A stretch of 64,000 nucleotides of DNA, taken from contig CAJFPF010000134.1 in assembly GCA_904398655.1 (NCBI GenBank), positions 19,251 to 83,250 on the forward strand, written 5' to 3'. The stretch is from an uncultured Anaerotruncus sp. Its GTDB lineage: Bacteria; Bacillota; Clostridia; Oscillospirales; Ruminococcaceae. Below the pieces are notes generated by a model. The model searched no databases. It saw only the letters and a list, made by a program, of their open reading frames with translations, and was not told where the DNA came from. Within the stretch, counting starts at the first letter, position 1. Each line of letters begins with the position of its first letter. The translations under genes were made by a program, and so were the position numbers. This document shows, in pieces, positions 51,882 through 60,779 of the stretch.

Positions 51882-53285
51882 TTACACCAAACCCATCATT
51901 GTCCAATAAGGGATATAAATTCCGAAGATGCCCGCAATAATGAGCGCCATCATGGGGAGCCCAAATTTGCTTGCATAACTGGATGGGAAATAGCCATTTC
52001 CCGCGCCAATCATTAAGCTCACCGCATGGAAGGGAAGCAAAAAGTGAGCGGTTACGCTGATATAGGCGATCATCAAAATCTCTGGCCCGGACATCACGCC
52101 GCCGCAGATGCTAATCAAAGCGGGCAATACCACTGAAAGGGTGGTGGTATTGCTGCCCAAAATCAGGTGCATACACATGGTGATGAGGATCATCACCAGA
52201 ATGTACAGCGGCCCGAATTGACCGGGGAACATCCTTCCGATCCGGGAAAAGATGATATCCGCAATCCCGGTGGAGGTGAGTACCCCGCCGATGCAGAACG
52301 CCGCTGTCAAAAATACCATCGTATTGACATCAATGGCCGAAAAATCCTTCATCCGCAGTACTTTCATTGCAAATAAGAGAACCGTGCCAGCCAAAGTGAT
52401 ATAGGTGGGGTTGATGCCATGCAGGCCACTGGTCATCCAGAGCACCATGGTCCCCAGAACCACCACCAGCACCCATTTTTCATGGGTAGTAAACTGGCGC
52501 TCCTCCTTTTGTTCCTGCTCCCGGGGCTTTAAGGTCACACCCCTTAGCTGTTTGTGAAATACAAACAGGAACAGGGCCAAAACCGCTATTGTATAAAAAA
52601 TTGTAGGTATCAACATGTATTCCATCCACTCCCCATTGGTCATGGAGAGGGAGGCAAATCCAACGGAGGAGCTGTTCAAGATAATATCCGCATCCAGCGC
52701 GGCCATGTTGACGATGACATAGAAGAGAAAAACAGAGAACAACAGCACCGACTGCGCAGATGCAGGGGCATCTGTTTTTTTCAAGTGAGCCCGCACAATG
52801 TTGGCAATGATGATCAATCGGGCCAGCGGCTGCGGAATCACATAGATGGTGACACAGAACGAAAGGATCACCGCAATGACCATCCGCAGAGGTGTTCCGG
52901 CAAACCGAAAAAGCAAAGGGCCGATGGTTTTTTCCGCAATGTGGGAATTCTCAATGCCCTGGGAAAACAGATAGCAAAAGATAATCAATAAGAAGTTATC
53001 CGACAACGGGAAGGAAAAAACGGTTTCGACAGGCGCCCGCCCTACCACCAGGAAAATGGCCAGGAGCATGAGGGAAGAGGGGATCTTTTTTACCCAGCCA
53101 GTGGACCACCAGATAATGACCATCACCAGCCCGCCAAACACGACGCCCTGCCGCCATGTCATGGAAAACGGGCGCCAAAGGCCCAATAGAAGCGGGCAGA
53201 GGGCACAAAGAACAGCTTTTCCCAGTTTTCCAAAATCGAGTGAAAACGAATTCTTACCTTCTATTTGGTTGACTCCGGCTTGCAA
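51882..53285 (-). CDS. SLC13/DASS-type anion transporter
   Basis: 467 residues with about 12 membrane segments. Blocks in favour: ADIILNSSSVGFASL in the first half and LILGSNTTTLSVVLPALISICG in the second, similar to the paired SNT-type motifs of divalent anion:Na+ symporters. Substrates in the family are di- and tricarboxylates or sulfate. No ATG gives a full-length product; TTG 53285 has GAGAGG about ten bases upstream. It is the first gene after a perfect consensus promoter. Confidence 0.83.
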   Translation of the reverse strand: MQAGVNQIEGKNSFSLDFGKLGKAVLCALCPLLLGLWRPFSMTWRQGVVFGGLVMVIIWWSTGWVKKIPSSLMLLAIFLVVGRAPVETVFSFPLSDNFLLIIFCYLFSQGIENSHIAEKTIGPLLFRFAGTPLRMVIAVILSFCVTIYVIPQPLARLIIIANIVRAHLKKTDAPASAQSVLLFSVFLFYVIVNMAALDADIILNSSSVGFASLSMTNGEWMEYMLIPTIFYTIAVLALFLFVFHKQLRGVTLKPREQEQKEERQFTTHEKWVLVVVLGTMVLWMTSGLHGINPTYITLAGTVLLFAMKVLRMKDFSAIDVNTMVFLTAAFCIGGVLTSTGIADIIFSRIGRMFPGQFGPLYILVMILITMCMHLILGSNTTTLSVVLPALISICGGVMSGPEILMIAYISVTAHFLLPFHAVSLMIGAGNGYFPSSYASKFGLPMMALIIAGIFGIYIPYWTMMGLV

Positions 53286-53347
53286 ACATGAACATCCTCT
53301 CAGTTTTTAGAAATCGTTATCTCAAATGATCTATTGATGACTTCTAA

Positions 53348-53376
53348 ATTATAGTATTCCTGGAGGATAGTGTCAA
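53348..53376 (-). promoter_or_regulatory. Perfect consensus sigma-A promoter of the SLC13-opp operon
   Basis: Minus-strand TTGACA (53371-53376) and TATAAT (53348-53353) with 17-bp spacing, about 60 bp before the SLC13 start. No other equally good promoter was seen before the M20 gene, so it may drive the whole block. Confidence 0.8.
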
Positions 53377-53511
53377 TGTTTTTTGAATAATTTGTTAAAA
53401 TATCCTATATACTTAGAAAAAAATTATGATAAATACCGATAATTAAAATCCATTTTCTTTGAGAAAACGTTTTTTCAGCCTTCAAAATTTCTGCACTCTC
53501 TGAAAACCTGC

Positions 53512-55167
53512 TCAGAGATCTGAATTCTCCGCTTCCCTTCCTGGGCCATCCTGTGGAGTGTGGACAGTCCGACCAGGATGGGTAACCCCATCCACCCCCT
53601 TGTAGAGCACCAGATCCCGGTAGAGCTTATACTCCATCGAATCAGAAAGGGCCCGCATGGAGGCATTGATGATATCTGTAGAAACGCCCACCGTTGTCCA
53701 CACATTCTCTCCGTCCGAGGACTCAATGAGCACGCGGACCAGGGCCGCTGTGGCTTTGGAATCCATCACGCGCACCTTATAGTCGGTCAACCGTACCCCC
53801 GCTAAACTGGGGTAAAATACCTCCAATGCTTTCCGCAGAGCCCGGTCCAAAGCGTGGACCGGGCCGTCCCCCTCGTCCGCAGTGATCTCGTAGCGGTCCC
53901 CCACCCACAATTTTACCATTGCGGAGGCCATATGCCGGTTCGCACTGTCCTGTTCCCCAATGATGCGGAACAGCTCCAAGGTAAAGAATGGAGTAAACCG
54001 CCCCAGCTCTTTGAGCACCACCATTTCAAAGCTGGCCGTGGCAGCCTCAAACTGATAGCCTTGAAATTCCAGCTCTTTTAAACGGTCCATCAGGACTCTC
54101 AATTCCGGAGAGTGCTTGGATAGATCCGGAACCACCTCATGGATTTTTGCCAACAGCGCCGTTCGGCCAGATACCTCGGACAGCAGGATTTGGCGTTGGT
54201 TCCCCACCTGTTCCGGGCTGATATGTTCAAAAGCGGCGGTATTTTTTTTGACCCCATCCACATGCATGCCCCCTTTGTGGGCAAAGGCGCTCTTCCCCAC
54301 ATAGGGCATGGCGTGGGAGAGCTGCATGTTGGAGACTTCAGAAATATAGCGGGCGGTACGGGTCAATTGACGCATCCGATCTTCCGGGATACAGCTAAAA
54401 TCCCGTTTCAGTTGCAGGTTGGCGATCACGGTGGAGAGGTTGGTGTTGCCGCATCGCTCCCCAAAGCCGGTACAGGTTCCCTGCACCTGCACCGCTCCTG
54501 CCTGGACCGCCGCCATTGCGCCCGCCACGGCGCAGCCCATGTCGTCGTGGCAATGGATCCCCACCCTTCCAGGGAACTGCGCGTCAATCTGTCCTGTGAT
54601 CCGTCCAATTTCATCGGGAAAACAGCCGCCATTGGTGTCGCAGAGCACCAAGCGCTCTGCGCCCGCCTGTCTGGCCACCTGGAGCACCTGTTGGGCATAA
54701 TAGGGGTCCTGCTTGTAGCCATCAAAAAAATGTTCTGCGTCAAAAATGACCAACTTTCCCGCGGCGGTCAGATAACGAATGGTATCCGAAATCATTTCCA
54801 GGTTTTCCTCTGGAGATGTCTCCAGCACCTTTTCCACCTGCCAACGAGAGCTTTTCCCAAAGATGGTAACCCATTGAGTACCTGAGGCCAGCAGAGCCGC
54901 GCAATTCCCATCCTCCTCTATGGGAATTCCTCGACGGCGGGTGGATCCAAAAGCAGTTAACCTTGCATGGGTCAGGCCCAAGCCGGGGGCCCTTCGGAAA
55001 AACTCCGCATCTTTGGGATTGCTGAACGGGTTCCCCGCTTCAATAAAATCCACCCCCAGCTGATCCAATGCCCGAGCGATGTTGCATTTATCCTCCACAG
55101 AGAAGGAGACGCTCTCGCTCTGGGCACCGTCCCGCAGGGTGGAGTCAAAAATCTCTATCTTCTTCAT
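53512..55167 (-). CDS. cimA: (R)-citramalate synthase
   Basis: 551 residues of the isopropylmalate/homocitrate/citramalate synthase family. N-terminal catalytic barrel: FDSTLRDGAQSESVSFSVEDK, IEAGNPFSNPKD, LCDTNGGCFPDEIGR, and the metal/catalytic IHCHDDMGCAVA. HKGGMHVDGVKKN follows, and the C-terminal LeuA-type allosteric domain is present (DYKVRVMDSKATAALVRVLIES). This layout and length match CimA, which joins pyruvate and acetyl-CoA to make citramalate for isoleucine synthesis. No leader peptide was recognised. It has its own transcription unit upstream of the SLC13 promoter. Confidence 0.88.
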   Translation of the reverse strand: MKKIEIFDSTLRDGAQSESVSFSVEDKCNIARALDQLGVDFIEAGNPFSNPKDAEFFRRAPGLGLTHARLTAFGSTRRRGIPIEEDGNCAALLASGTQWVTIFGKSSRWQVEKVLETSPEENLEMISDTIRYLTAAGKLVIFDAEHFFDGYKQDPYYAQQVLQVARQAGAERLVLCDTNGGCFPDEIGRITGQIDAQFPGRVGIHCHDDMGCAVAGAMAAVQAGAVQVQGTCTGFGERCGNTNLSTVIANLQLKRDFSCIPEDRMRQLTRTARYISEVSNMQLSHAMPYVGKSAFAHKGGMHVDGVKKNTAAFEHISPEQVGNQRQILLSEVSGRTALLAKIHEVVPDLSKHSPELRVLMDRLKELEFQGYQFEAATASFEMVVLKELGRFTPFFTLELFRIIGEQDSANRHMASAMVKLWVGDRYEITADEGDGPVHALDRALRKALEVFYPSLAGVRLTDYKVRVMDSKATAALVRVLIESSDGENVWTTVGVSTDIINASMRALSDSMEYKLYRDLVLYKGVDGVTHPGRTVHTPQDGPGREAENSDL

Positions 55168-55252
55168 ACCACTCCACCTGATTTTCTCTGATATCCATTT
55201 GCAGACCTTATTTTAGCACAAACTCCCACTGGTTACAAGGAGGGGGGCTCTC

Positions 55253-55281
55253 TTGCACCTGTAGCCAAGTGGTGGTATCAT
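55253..55281 (+). promoter_or_regulatory. Probable promoter of the nitroreductase gene
   Basis: TTGCAC (55253-55258) and TATCAT (55276-55281), spacing 17 bp, about 35 bp before the start codon. Confidence 0.65.
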
Positions 55282-55316
55282 AGAGCTATCCTAAACAGTA
55301 CAGGAGGTATTGGGCT

Positions 55317-55823
55317 ATGGAAGGTTCTCAGTTAATCCGGGCCAGACGCAGTATCCGCAATTATCAATCAGGGGTAAAAATTCCGCAAGAACAGATCCAG
55401 CAGATGCTGGAGGCAGCTATGATGGCCCCCAGTGCCATGAACAGCCGCCCCTGGGAGTTTGTAGTGGTGGAGAGTGAACAGGTCAAGGAACAGTTGATGG
55501 AAGTCCACCCCTACTGTAAAATGTTAAAAACCGCCTCTCTGGCCATTGTAGTCTGCGGGCGGCCGGATCTGCAGGCCTCTTGGGGCGGGCAGTTCTGGCC
55601 TCAAGACTGCGGAGCGGCGATTGAAAACCTGTTGCTCCAGGCGCTGGAATTGGGATATGGGAGCTGCTGGTGCGGCTGCTATCCAGTGATGGAGCGTGTT
55701 GAGAAGATTCAGAATGTTCTTTCCATAGAGAGCATTCCCGTGGGAATTGTAGCGATAGGGGTTCCCAATGAGCATCCGGAGGCGCGGGGCTATTTTGATC
55801 CCCAACGGGTTAAATATCTTTAA
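55317..55823 (+). CDS. Nitroreductase-family FMN oxidoreductase
   Basis: 168 residues. FMN-binding block IRARRSIRNYQSG at the N-terminus, MMAPSAMNSRPWEFVVV, and the late GAAIENLLLQALELGYGSCWCG. Members use NAD(P)H to reduce nitro groups, quinones or flavins. ATG 55317 follows AGGAGG. It is a single gene, convergent with the aldo/keto reductase operon. Confidence 0.91.
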   Translation: MEGSQLIRARRSIRNYQSGVKIPQEQIQQMLEAAMMAPSAMNSRPWEFVVVESEQVKEQLMEVHPYCKMLKTASLAIVVCGRPDLQASWGGQFWPQDCGAAIENLLLQALELGYGSCWCGCYPVMERVEKIQNVLSIESIPVGIVAIGVPNEHPEARGYFDPQRVKYL

Positions 55824-55906
55824 ACGGGACTTGATCCCTAAGAGTATGGGGAGTTTTGTCGCCATCTAAGCTTGCTGTAAATCTCCTGAAAGCGAAATTT
55901 ATTGCC

Positions 55907-55965
55907 ACAAAACGGGGGAGGATTGGCCTTTGAGGTAATAAAAGGCCAATCCTTCCCCGTTTTGT
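55907..55965. terminator. Bidirectional terminator between nitroreductase and aldo/keto reductase genes
   Basis: A long imperfect inverted repeat (AAAACGGGGGAGGATTGGCC and its near-complement) with T-runs on both sides. Confidence 0.78.
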
Positions 55966-56129
55966 GATCTCTTCGAGCTGTTCTTCCCATATGGGGGCAA
56001 TTCACTTGTTTCAAGGCACTCTGATCCTAGTTCTTCGCCTATAAAAGAACGGCCCTCTTCCAAAGCTTCAGGGATGTTTGACACCCTTCGGCGGACTGCC
56101 AGGATGGTAAGGATGTTGGGAACTTTATC

Positions 56130-56975
56130 TCATTTCTGTCCATCCACATCCGGGACCATTTCAACATATCTTTCCAGCAGCTCTGGCGTGCTCGTGTAAT
56201 AACGGGCACCCTTATCTAAGGCAGCGATTTGATTCATCTCCTCATCTGTCAGGGCAAAATCGAACAGGTTGAGATTGTCTTTGATATGGGCAGGGTTTTT
56301 TGAGCCAGGAATTATGATGTTTCCATCCTGGATGTGCCAACGCAGGATGATCTGGGCGTTGGACTTCCCATATTTTTTCCCTAATTCTGTAAAGAGGGGC
56401 TCTTTCAGGAGGGCTTCGTCTCCATGACCCAGGGGATACCACGCCTGGATGATCATGCCTGCCTGCTTCAGAAAACGTTTTAGGCCCTTCTCCTGGTCAT
56501 AGGGATGCACCTCTGTCTGGAGAATCGCAGGTTTCACATCGCAAAGGTTTAGAATCTCTTGGATCTGCTTCTCATTGAAATTGGAAAGGCCGATCGCTTT
56601 TACCTTCCCCTCTTTATACGCTTTTTCCATCTGACGATACCCGGCTAGATAGTTCCCCGCCGGTTGGTGGATCAGCAATAGGTCAATATAATCGGTATCC
56701 AGCCTCTGAAGCGTCCTCTCCACAGCGTCATCCTGTTCATAAAAGCTGGGCCACAGCTTGGTCTCCAGAAAGATTTCCGTCCGGTGAATCCCAGAACGTT
56801 TCATCGCCCGTCCAACGGCCTTTTCATTTACGTAGGCGTTGGCGGTGTCAATCAGACGGTATCCACATGCCAGCGCACTGAGCACCGACGCCTCTGCCTC
56901 ATCCGGGGTGAGCAGAAAGGTTCCAATTCCTTCCATCGGCATTTTTAATCCGTTGTTGAGCGTCACAAATTCCAT
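56130..56975 (-). CDS. Aldo/keto reductase (2,5-diketo-gluconate reductase-like)
   Basis: 281 residues, NADPH-dependent TIM barrel. Catalytic tetrad residues are visible: Asp and Tyr in LIDTANAYVNE, Lys in ETKLW, and His in LLIHQP. GLSNFNEKQIQEIL and IIPGSKNPAHIKDNL (NADPH site) are typical. It reduces aldehydes or ketones; substrate unknown. It follows the secondary alcohol dehydrogenase gene by 16 bp. Confidence 0.92.
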   Translation of the reverse strand: MEFVTLNNGLKMPMEGIGTFLLTPDEAEASVLSALACGYRLIDTANAYVNEKAVGRAMKRSGIHRTEIFLETKLWPSFYEQDDAVERTLQRLDTDYIDLLLIHQPAGNYLAGYRQMEKAYKEGKVKAIGLSNFNEKQIQEILNLCDVKPAILQTEVHPYDQEKGLKRFLKQAGMIIQAWYPLGHGDEALLKEPLFTELGKKYGKSNAQIILRWHIQDGNIIIPGSKNPAHIKDNLNLFDFALTDEEMNQIAALDKGARYYTSTPELLERYVEMVPDVDGQK

Positions 56976-56991
56976 CTGACAACATCCTTTC

Positions 56992-58074
56992 TTAAATGGA
57001 ATCGTTATAAATGACCGGCTTGATCAAGTTGCGGTCATGGTTCAAAAATAACCCCATAGCTTCGGGGATCTTGTCCATACCATGGTAGCGGTGGGTAATG
57101 AGCTTCTCCGGCTGTACACGGCCGGTGACAATTAGTTGAGCCATCCTGCTCATCCACAGCCGTCCACCCCGGCAGCCCACCCCTTTAATGGTTTTGTCCC
57201 CATAGCCAAAGCCCCAGACAGATGGATCAATTTCAATGGGTGCCCCGCTAAAATAGGCACTGAGGTTCACCAATGTGCCCCCCTTTTTTAATATAGAGAG
57301 CCCCTTCCCCAGTTCTTTTCCACTTCCGCCACAGAGAATCACTCCATCCACCAAACCGCCGTTTGCTTCCACAATGTCTTCCAGATAGTCCGGGGCGTGG
57401 TAATCCACAGTATGGGTAGCGCCGTATTCCTTCGCTACAGTAAAACACGGTTTGCGGGAACCAATGGCAAATACATTCCCAGCCCCATGGAGCACCGCCG
57501 CCCTTACGGCCATTAGGCCCACTGGGCCGATCCCCAGGACTGCCACCGAAGCGCCAAACTCTATACCCAACTGCCGCACACCTTCAAAGGCAGTACACAT
57601 CATGTCCGGCACCATCACTGCCTGCTCCAAAGTGATCCCCTGCGGGATGGGCGCCAGGTTCATATCCGCGTCCCGAATGTAGGATTCCTCCACAAAGGAA
57701 CCTCCTCTGTCGGGAAAATCCACTCCGCCATACAGATTGTCCTGCCGCTGTTTCGCCATCCCGTCCTGGGCCTCCAGGCTGCGCCACATGGGCATTACTG
57801 AACAGACGATCACTCTGTCCCCCACTTTGAAATCATGGACCTCAGCGCCGACCTTTGTAATCTCCCCACACATCTCGTGGCCCACAGCCTTGCCAATCAG
57901 ATAGGGCAAAGAGGCGCAACCGGTGGCGCACAGATGTGCGTCACTGGTACAGGGGGACCAAATCAACGGCCGGATAAAAGCTCCGGTGGGGCAGGGTTCC
58001 TCCGGGATGGGGCATTGGTCGCTGATGGCCAGGGTATTTTTTCCAGTAATGACCACACCTTTCATCTTTCTCAT
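56992..58074 (-). CDS. Zinc-dependent secondary alcohol dehydrogenase (TBADH/CbADH-like)
   Basis: 360 residues, medium-chain dehydrogenase. The catalytic zinc site is partly visible in TSDAHLCATG and AVGHEMCGEI. The structural-zinc four-cysteine loop is missing; instead VIVCSVMPMWRS leads to LYGGVDFPDRGGSFVEESYIRDADMNLAPIP, the pattern of the NADP-dependent secondary alcohol dehydrogenases of Thermoanaerobacter and Clostridium. The Rossmann motif is VLGIGPVGLMAVRAAVLHGAG. It would interconvert 2-alcohols or acetoin-like compounds and ketones. Start chosen at ATG 58074 (GGAAGGGAG about ten bases upstream); ATG 58065 is an alternative. Confidence 0.88.
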   Translation of the reverse strand: MRKMKGVVITGKNTLAISDQCPIPEEPCPTGAFIRPLIWSPCTSDAHLCATGCASLPYLIGKAVGHEMCGEITKVGAEVHDFKVGDRVIVCSVMPMWRSLEAQDGMAKQRQDNLYGGVDFPDRGGSFVEESYIRDADMNLAPIPQGITLEQAVMVPDMMCTAFEGVRQLGIEFGASVAVLGIGPVGLMAVRAAVLHGAGNVFAIGSRKPCFTVAKEYGATHTVDYHAPDYLEDIVEANGGLVDGVILCGGSGKELGKGLSILKKGGTLVNLSAYFSGAPIEIDPSVWGFGYGDKTIKGVGCRGGRLWMSRMAQLIVTGRVQPEKLITHRYHGMDKIPEAMGLFLNHDRNLIKPVIYNDSI

Positions 58075-58216
58075 CACACAGCACTCCCTTCCACAGTGTC
58101 CTTCGAACCGAGGTCGCAATAAGGGACCCCTCGCTTATTTTCAACTCGTTTTACAGTCCGTCTTACGCCTAGATCGTACGGCGTTCAACGGGGATGGAGC
58201 CGGGCTTGGTCTCCCT

Positions 58217-59227
58217 TTATTTGGAAGATGCCGGAACGTTTTGCGTCCCTCCAAACACCGCCGACATGGGCATCCGATCCAGCGCCCTGTCCAAATCCTC
58301 CACTTCCGCCAAAGTCAAGACGATCTTGGCCGCCCCGGCATTTTCCTCCATGCGATCCTCCTGCCGTGTGCCGGGTATGGGCACGATCCAAGGTTTTTTG
58401 CACAGCATCCAAGCCAGAGAAATTTGAGCCGGGGTCGCGCACTTTTCCTTCGCCATCCGATGGAGAAGGGCCAGCAGGTCGGCATTCTGATGCGCCGCCC
58501 CGTCGGAGAATTGAGGCATCCCCGCCCGATAGTCTGTTTTGGGGTCAAAATATGTGCCCTTCCCGTATTTTCCGGTGAGGAAACCGTTGGCCATAGGAGA
58601 AAATGCCACCAGACCAATCCCCAGCTCTTCCAACGTCGGGAATAGAGGTTCATGGTGCCTGGCCATCATGGAGTAGCGATTTTGCACCGCTGTCACTGGA
58701 CAGACTGCGTGTGCCCGGCGTAGATAGGATTCATCGGCCTCCGAGATCCCCCAGTGGGTAATCTTCCCCTCCCGGATCAAATCGGCCATCACCTGGGCAA
58801 CCGCTTCCGGCTCCACATGGGGATCGATCCTGTGTTGGAAATACAGGTCGATGTGATCGGTCCCCAATCGCCGCAGGGACCCCTCCACCGAACTGCGGAT
58901 TGTCTCCGGCCGAGAATCGGGAATCAGCGGCAGGGGGACGCGCCCGCTTTCAAAGTCAAACCGCAGACCAAATTTTGTAGCGATTACCGCCTGATTCTTT
59001 ACCGGTTCCAGCGCTTTTTCCACAAGCACCTCATTGATATGCGGATCATCGGCGGTACCATAGACCTCGGCAGTGTCAAAAAATGTGTAGCCCAAATCAA
59101 AGGCCTTCCGCAACAGACGGACCGCCTCCTTTTCCTCCGTCGGTGCCCCATAGGCATGGGAAAATCCCATGCAACCCAGCCCCACGGCGGAAACCTTTAA
59201 ATCCTTCCCCAAGATTCTTGTCTGCAT
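58217..59227 (-). CDS. Aldo/keto reductase (YhdN-like)
   Basis: 336 residues. Catalytic Asp and Tyr in FFDTAEVYGTADDPH, Lys in IATKFGLRF, His in LYFQHRIDPH. GISEADESYLRRAH and CKKPWIVPIPGTRQEDRMEEN are the family's loop and NADPH-site blocks. It resembles general stress AKRs. It precedes the secondary alcohol dehydrogenase by 142 bp on the same strand, with a second AKR after that. Confidence 0.92.
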   Translation of the reverse strand: MQTRILGKDLKVSAVGLGCMGFSHAYGAPTEEKEAVRLLRKAFDLGYTFFDTAEVYGTADDPHINEVLVEKALEPVKNQAVIATKFGLRFDFESGRVPLPLIPDSRPETIRSSVEGSLRRLGTDHIDLYFQHRIDPHVEPEAVAQVMADLIREGKITHWGISEADESYLRRAHAVCPVTAVQNRYSMMARHHEPLFPTLEELGIGLVAFSPMANGFLTGKYGKGTYFDPKTDYRAGMPQFSDGAAHQNADLLALLHRMAKEKCATPAQISLAWMLCKKPWIVPIPGTRQEDRMEENAGAAKIVLTLAEVEDLDRALDRMPMSAVFGGTQNVPASSK

Positions 59228-59314
59228 CCTTCATTCATCTCCTTCTGTTGCCATTGTACCTCTGGAAACAGGGGGGCGGAAGTCTCCATTGGTTATGCGG
59301 CGGAAACCGAGAGG

Positions 59315-60676
59315 TTAAGACTGATGCCGCTCCATTTGTAAAAGGCGACGGAAGGTATGGAAATACAATCCCAAGGATACCGGCAGCATCACCACCTCCA
59401 CAACCAGTTGGGTCCAGATCATTCCGAAGAGGCCGAACACAAAATTCATCCCTATGAGCAGAGGAATATTGAGCAATCCCTGGCGGCTGAAGGTCAATGT
59501 AGCCGATTCCACCCCCTTCCCCATCGCCTGGAGGGTGTAGCTGATAAGGAAATTGACCGATGTCAAAGGCACCGCCAGGCAGGCAATCCGTAAAAAGGAA
59601 GCTGCCAGGGTGCTTGTGGTCAACTCCGGAAGAAACAAATAGGTGATATGGGGAGAAAAAAGCGCAAAGAATGCCACAAAGCCAGCGGATAGCGCCAAGG
59701 CGACCTTCCAAGAGAACACGGACACCCTGCGCATCCGCTGGTAATTTCCCGCGGCAAAATTGTACCCCACCAGAGGCATGAAGCCCTGGCAGAGCCCCAT
59801 GGAGACGTTCAAAGGGAACTGGTCAATCCGTTTGACAATGCCATAGGCCGCCACTGGGATATCCCCATATCCGGCGGCCAAATGCACCATGGTCATGTTG
59901 GAGGCATTCCCCAAAGCGGTTGCGAGGGCGGAAGCCAGTCCCACCGAAAAGATGGGCCGCAGAAAACGGAAAGTAAAATATCTGGGACGGAGGGAAACCG
60001 CCGTTTTCCCCCTTAGGCGGACATACTGGAGCGCAAAAAATAGGACGGACGCGGTATTGGAGAGCGCAGTGGCAATGGCGGCCCCTGCCACATCCAGATG
60101 GAATAGAAAGATAAAAACTGGGTCGAGCGCCACATTGAGGATTCCGCCAAACATCATACCTGTACTGGCTTGTCTGGCATGGCCTTCGCTGCGAAGCAGA
60201 TGGCCCATTGCCAAGCTCACCATCGTTGGCACGCCCCCCAACACCACTACCCACAGGAGATATTCCTCCGCATACCTATAAGTGTCTGGGCTGGCCCCTA
60301 AAAACCGTAACAGCGGCACACGAGCCAAATAGGTCCCCAACGAGAACAGCAAGGTTACCACCGCCCCACCCCAGATGCTAAAGACGGCGACATATTTAAT
60401 ATCACGATGGTTATGTGCTCCCAGCATCCGGGAGATGAGGCTACTGCCGCCAAGGCCGAAGAGATTTCCCAGGGCGGTGAGCAGATTGAACCAAGGGGAC
60501 ACCAAAGACACGGCCGCTACCATATATGGGTTACCAATTTGACCGACAAAGAAGGTATCTGCCAGGTTATAGATCATGGTCACTACTTGGCTGATGATGG
60601 TGGGAACAGCCAAGGTCGCCACCGCTTTTGGAACGGGCATGGCCTCAAACAGATATTTTTCTGATTCTTCTTCCAT
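59315..60676 (-). CDS. MATE-family exporter
   Basis: 453 residues with 12 membrane segments. KAVATLAVPTIISQVVTMIYNLADTFFVGQIGNP is the MATE N-half signature; GYGDIPVAAYGIVKRIDQFPLNVSMGLCQGFMPLVGYN is the C-half one. ATG 60676 follows GGAAGGATGGG; the longer open frame runs back through a hairpin and is rejected. Substrate unknown. It follows the double flavodoxin gene. Confidence 0.9.
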   Translation of the reverse strand: MEEESEKYLFEAMPVPKAVATLAVPTIISQVVTMIYNLADTFFVGQIGNPYMVAAVSLVSPWFNLLTALGNLFGLGGSSLISRMLGAHNHRDIKYVAVFSIWGGAVVTLLFSLGTYLARVPLLRFLGASPDTYRYAEEYLLWVVVLGGVPTMVSLAMGHLLRSEGHARQASTGMMFGGILNVALDPVFIFLFHLDVAGAAIATALSNTASVLFFALQYVRLRGKTAVSLRPRYFTFRFLRPIFSVGLASALATALGNASNMTMVHLAAGYGDIPVAAYGIVKRIDQFPLNVSMGLCQGFMPLVGYNFAAGNYQRMRRVSVFSWKVALALSAGFVAFFALFSPHITYLFLPELTTSTLAASFLRIACLAVPLTSVNFLISYTLQAMGKGVESATLTFSRQGLLNIPLLIGMNFVFGLFGMIWTQLVVEVVMLPVSLGLYFHTFRRLLQMERHQS

Positions 60677-60722
60677 CGATATCCCATCCTTCCAATGCCA
60701 CATATTGCTTATAAACGTACAC

Positions 60723-60750
60723 GCCCCTCCCACCGTTCGGAGGGAGGGGC
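60723..60750 (-). terminator. GC-rich hairpin after the double flavodoxin gene
   Basis: GCCCCTCCC and GGGAGGGGC arms with a 10-nt loop, no clear U-run. Probable weak terminator or mRNA end. Confidence 0.55.
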
Positions 60751-60779
60751 ATAGTGGAAATAATAGAGGGCGGGGCGTC

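Noticed and set aside
53286..53511. Regulatory leader or attenuator for the SLC13 operon
   Set aside because: Apart from the promoter and a weak TTTTC/GAAAA hairpin near 53452-53468, which may end cimA, no conserved leader structure was seen.
55899..56084. Small minus-strand open frame between nitroreductase and aldo/keto reductase
   Set aside because: Its end runs through the bidirectional terminator hairpin, it has no ribosome binding site, and its sequence has no recognisable motif.
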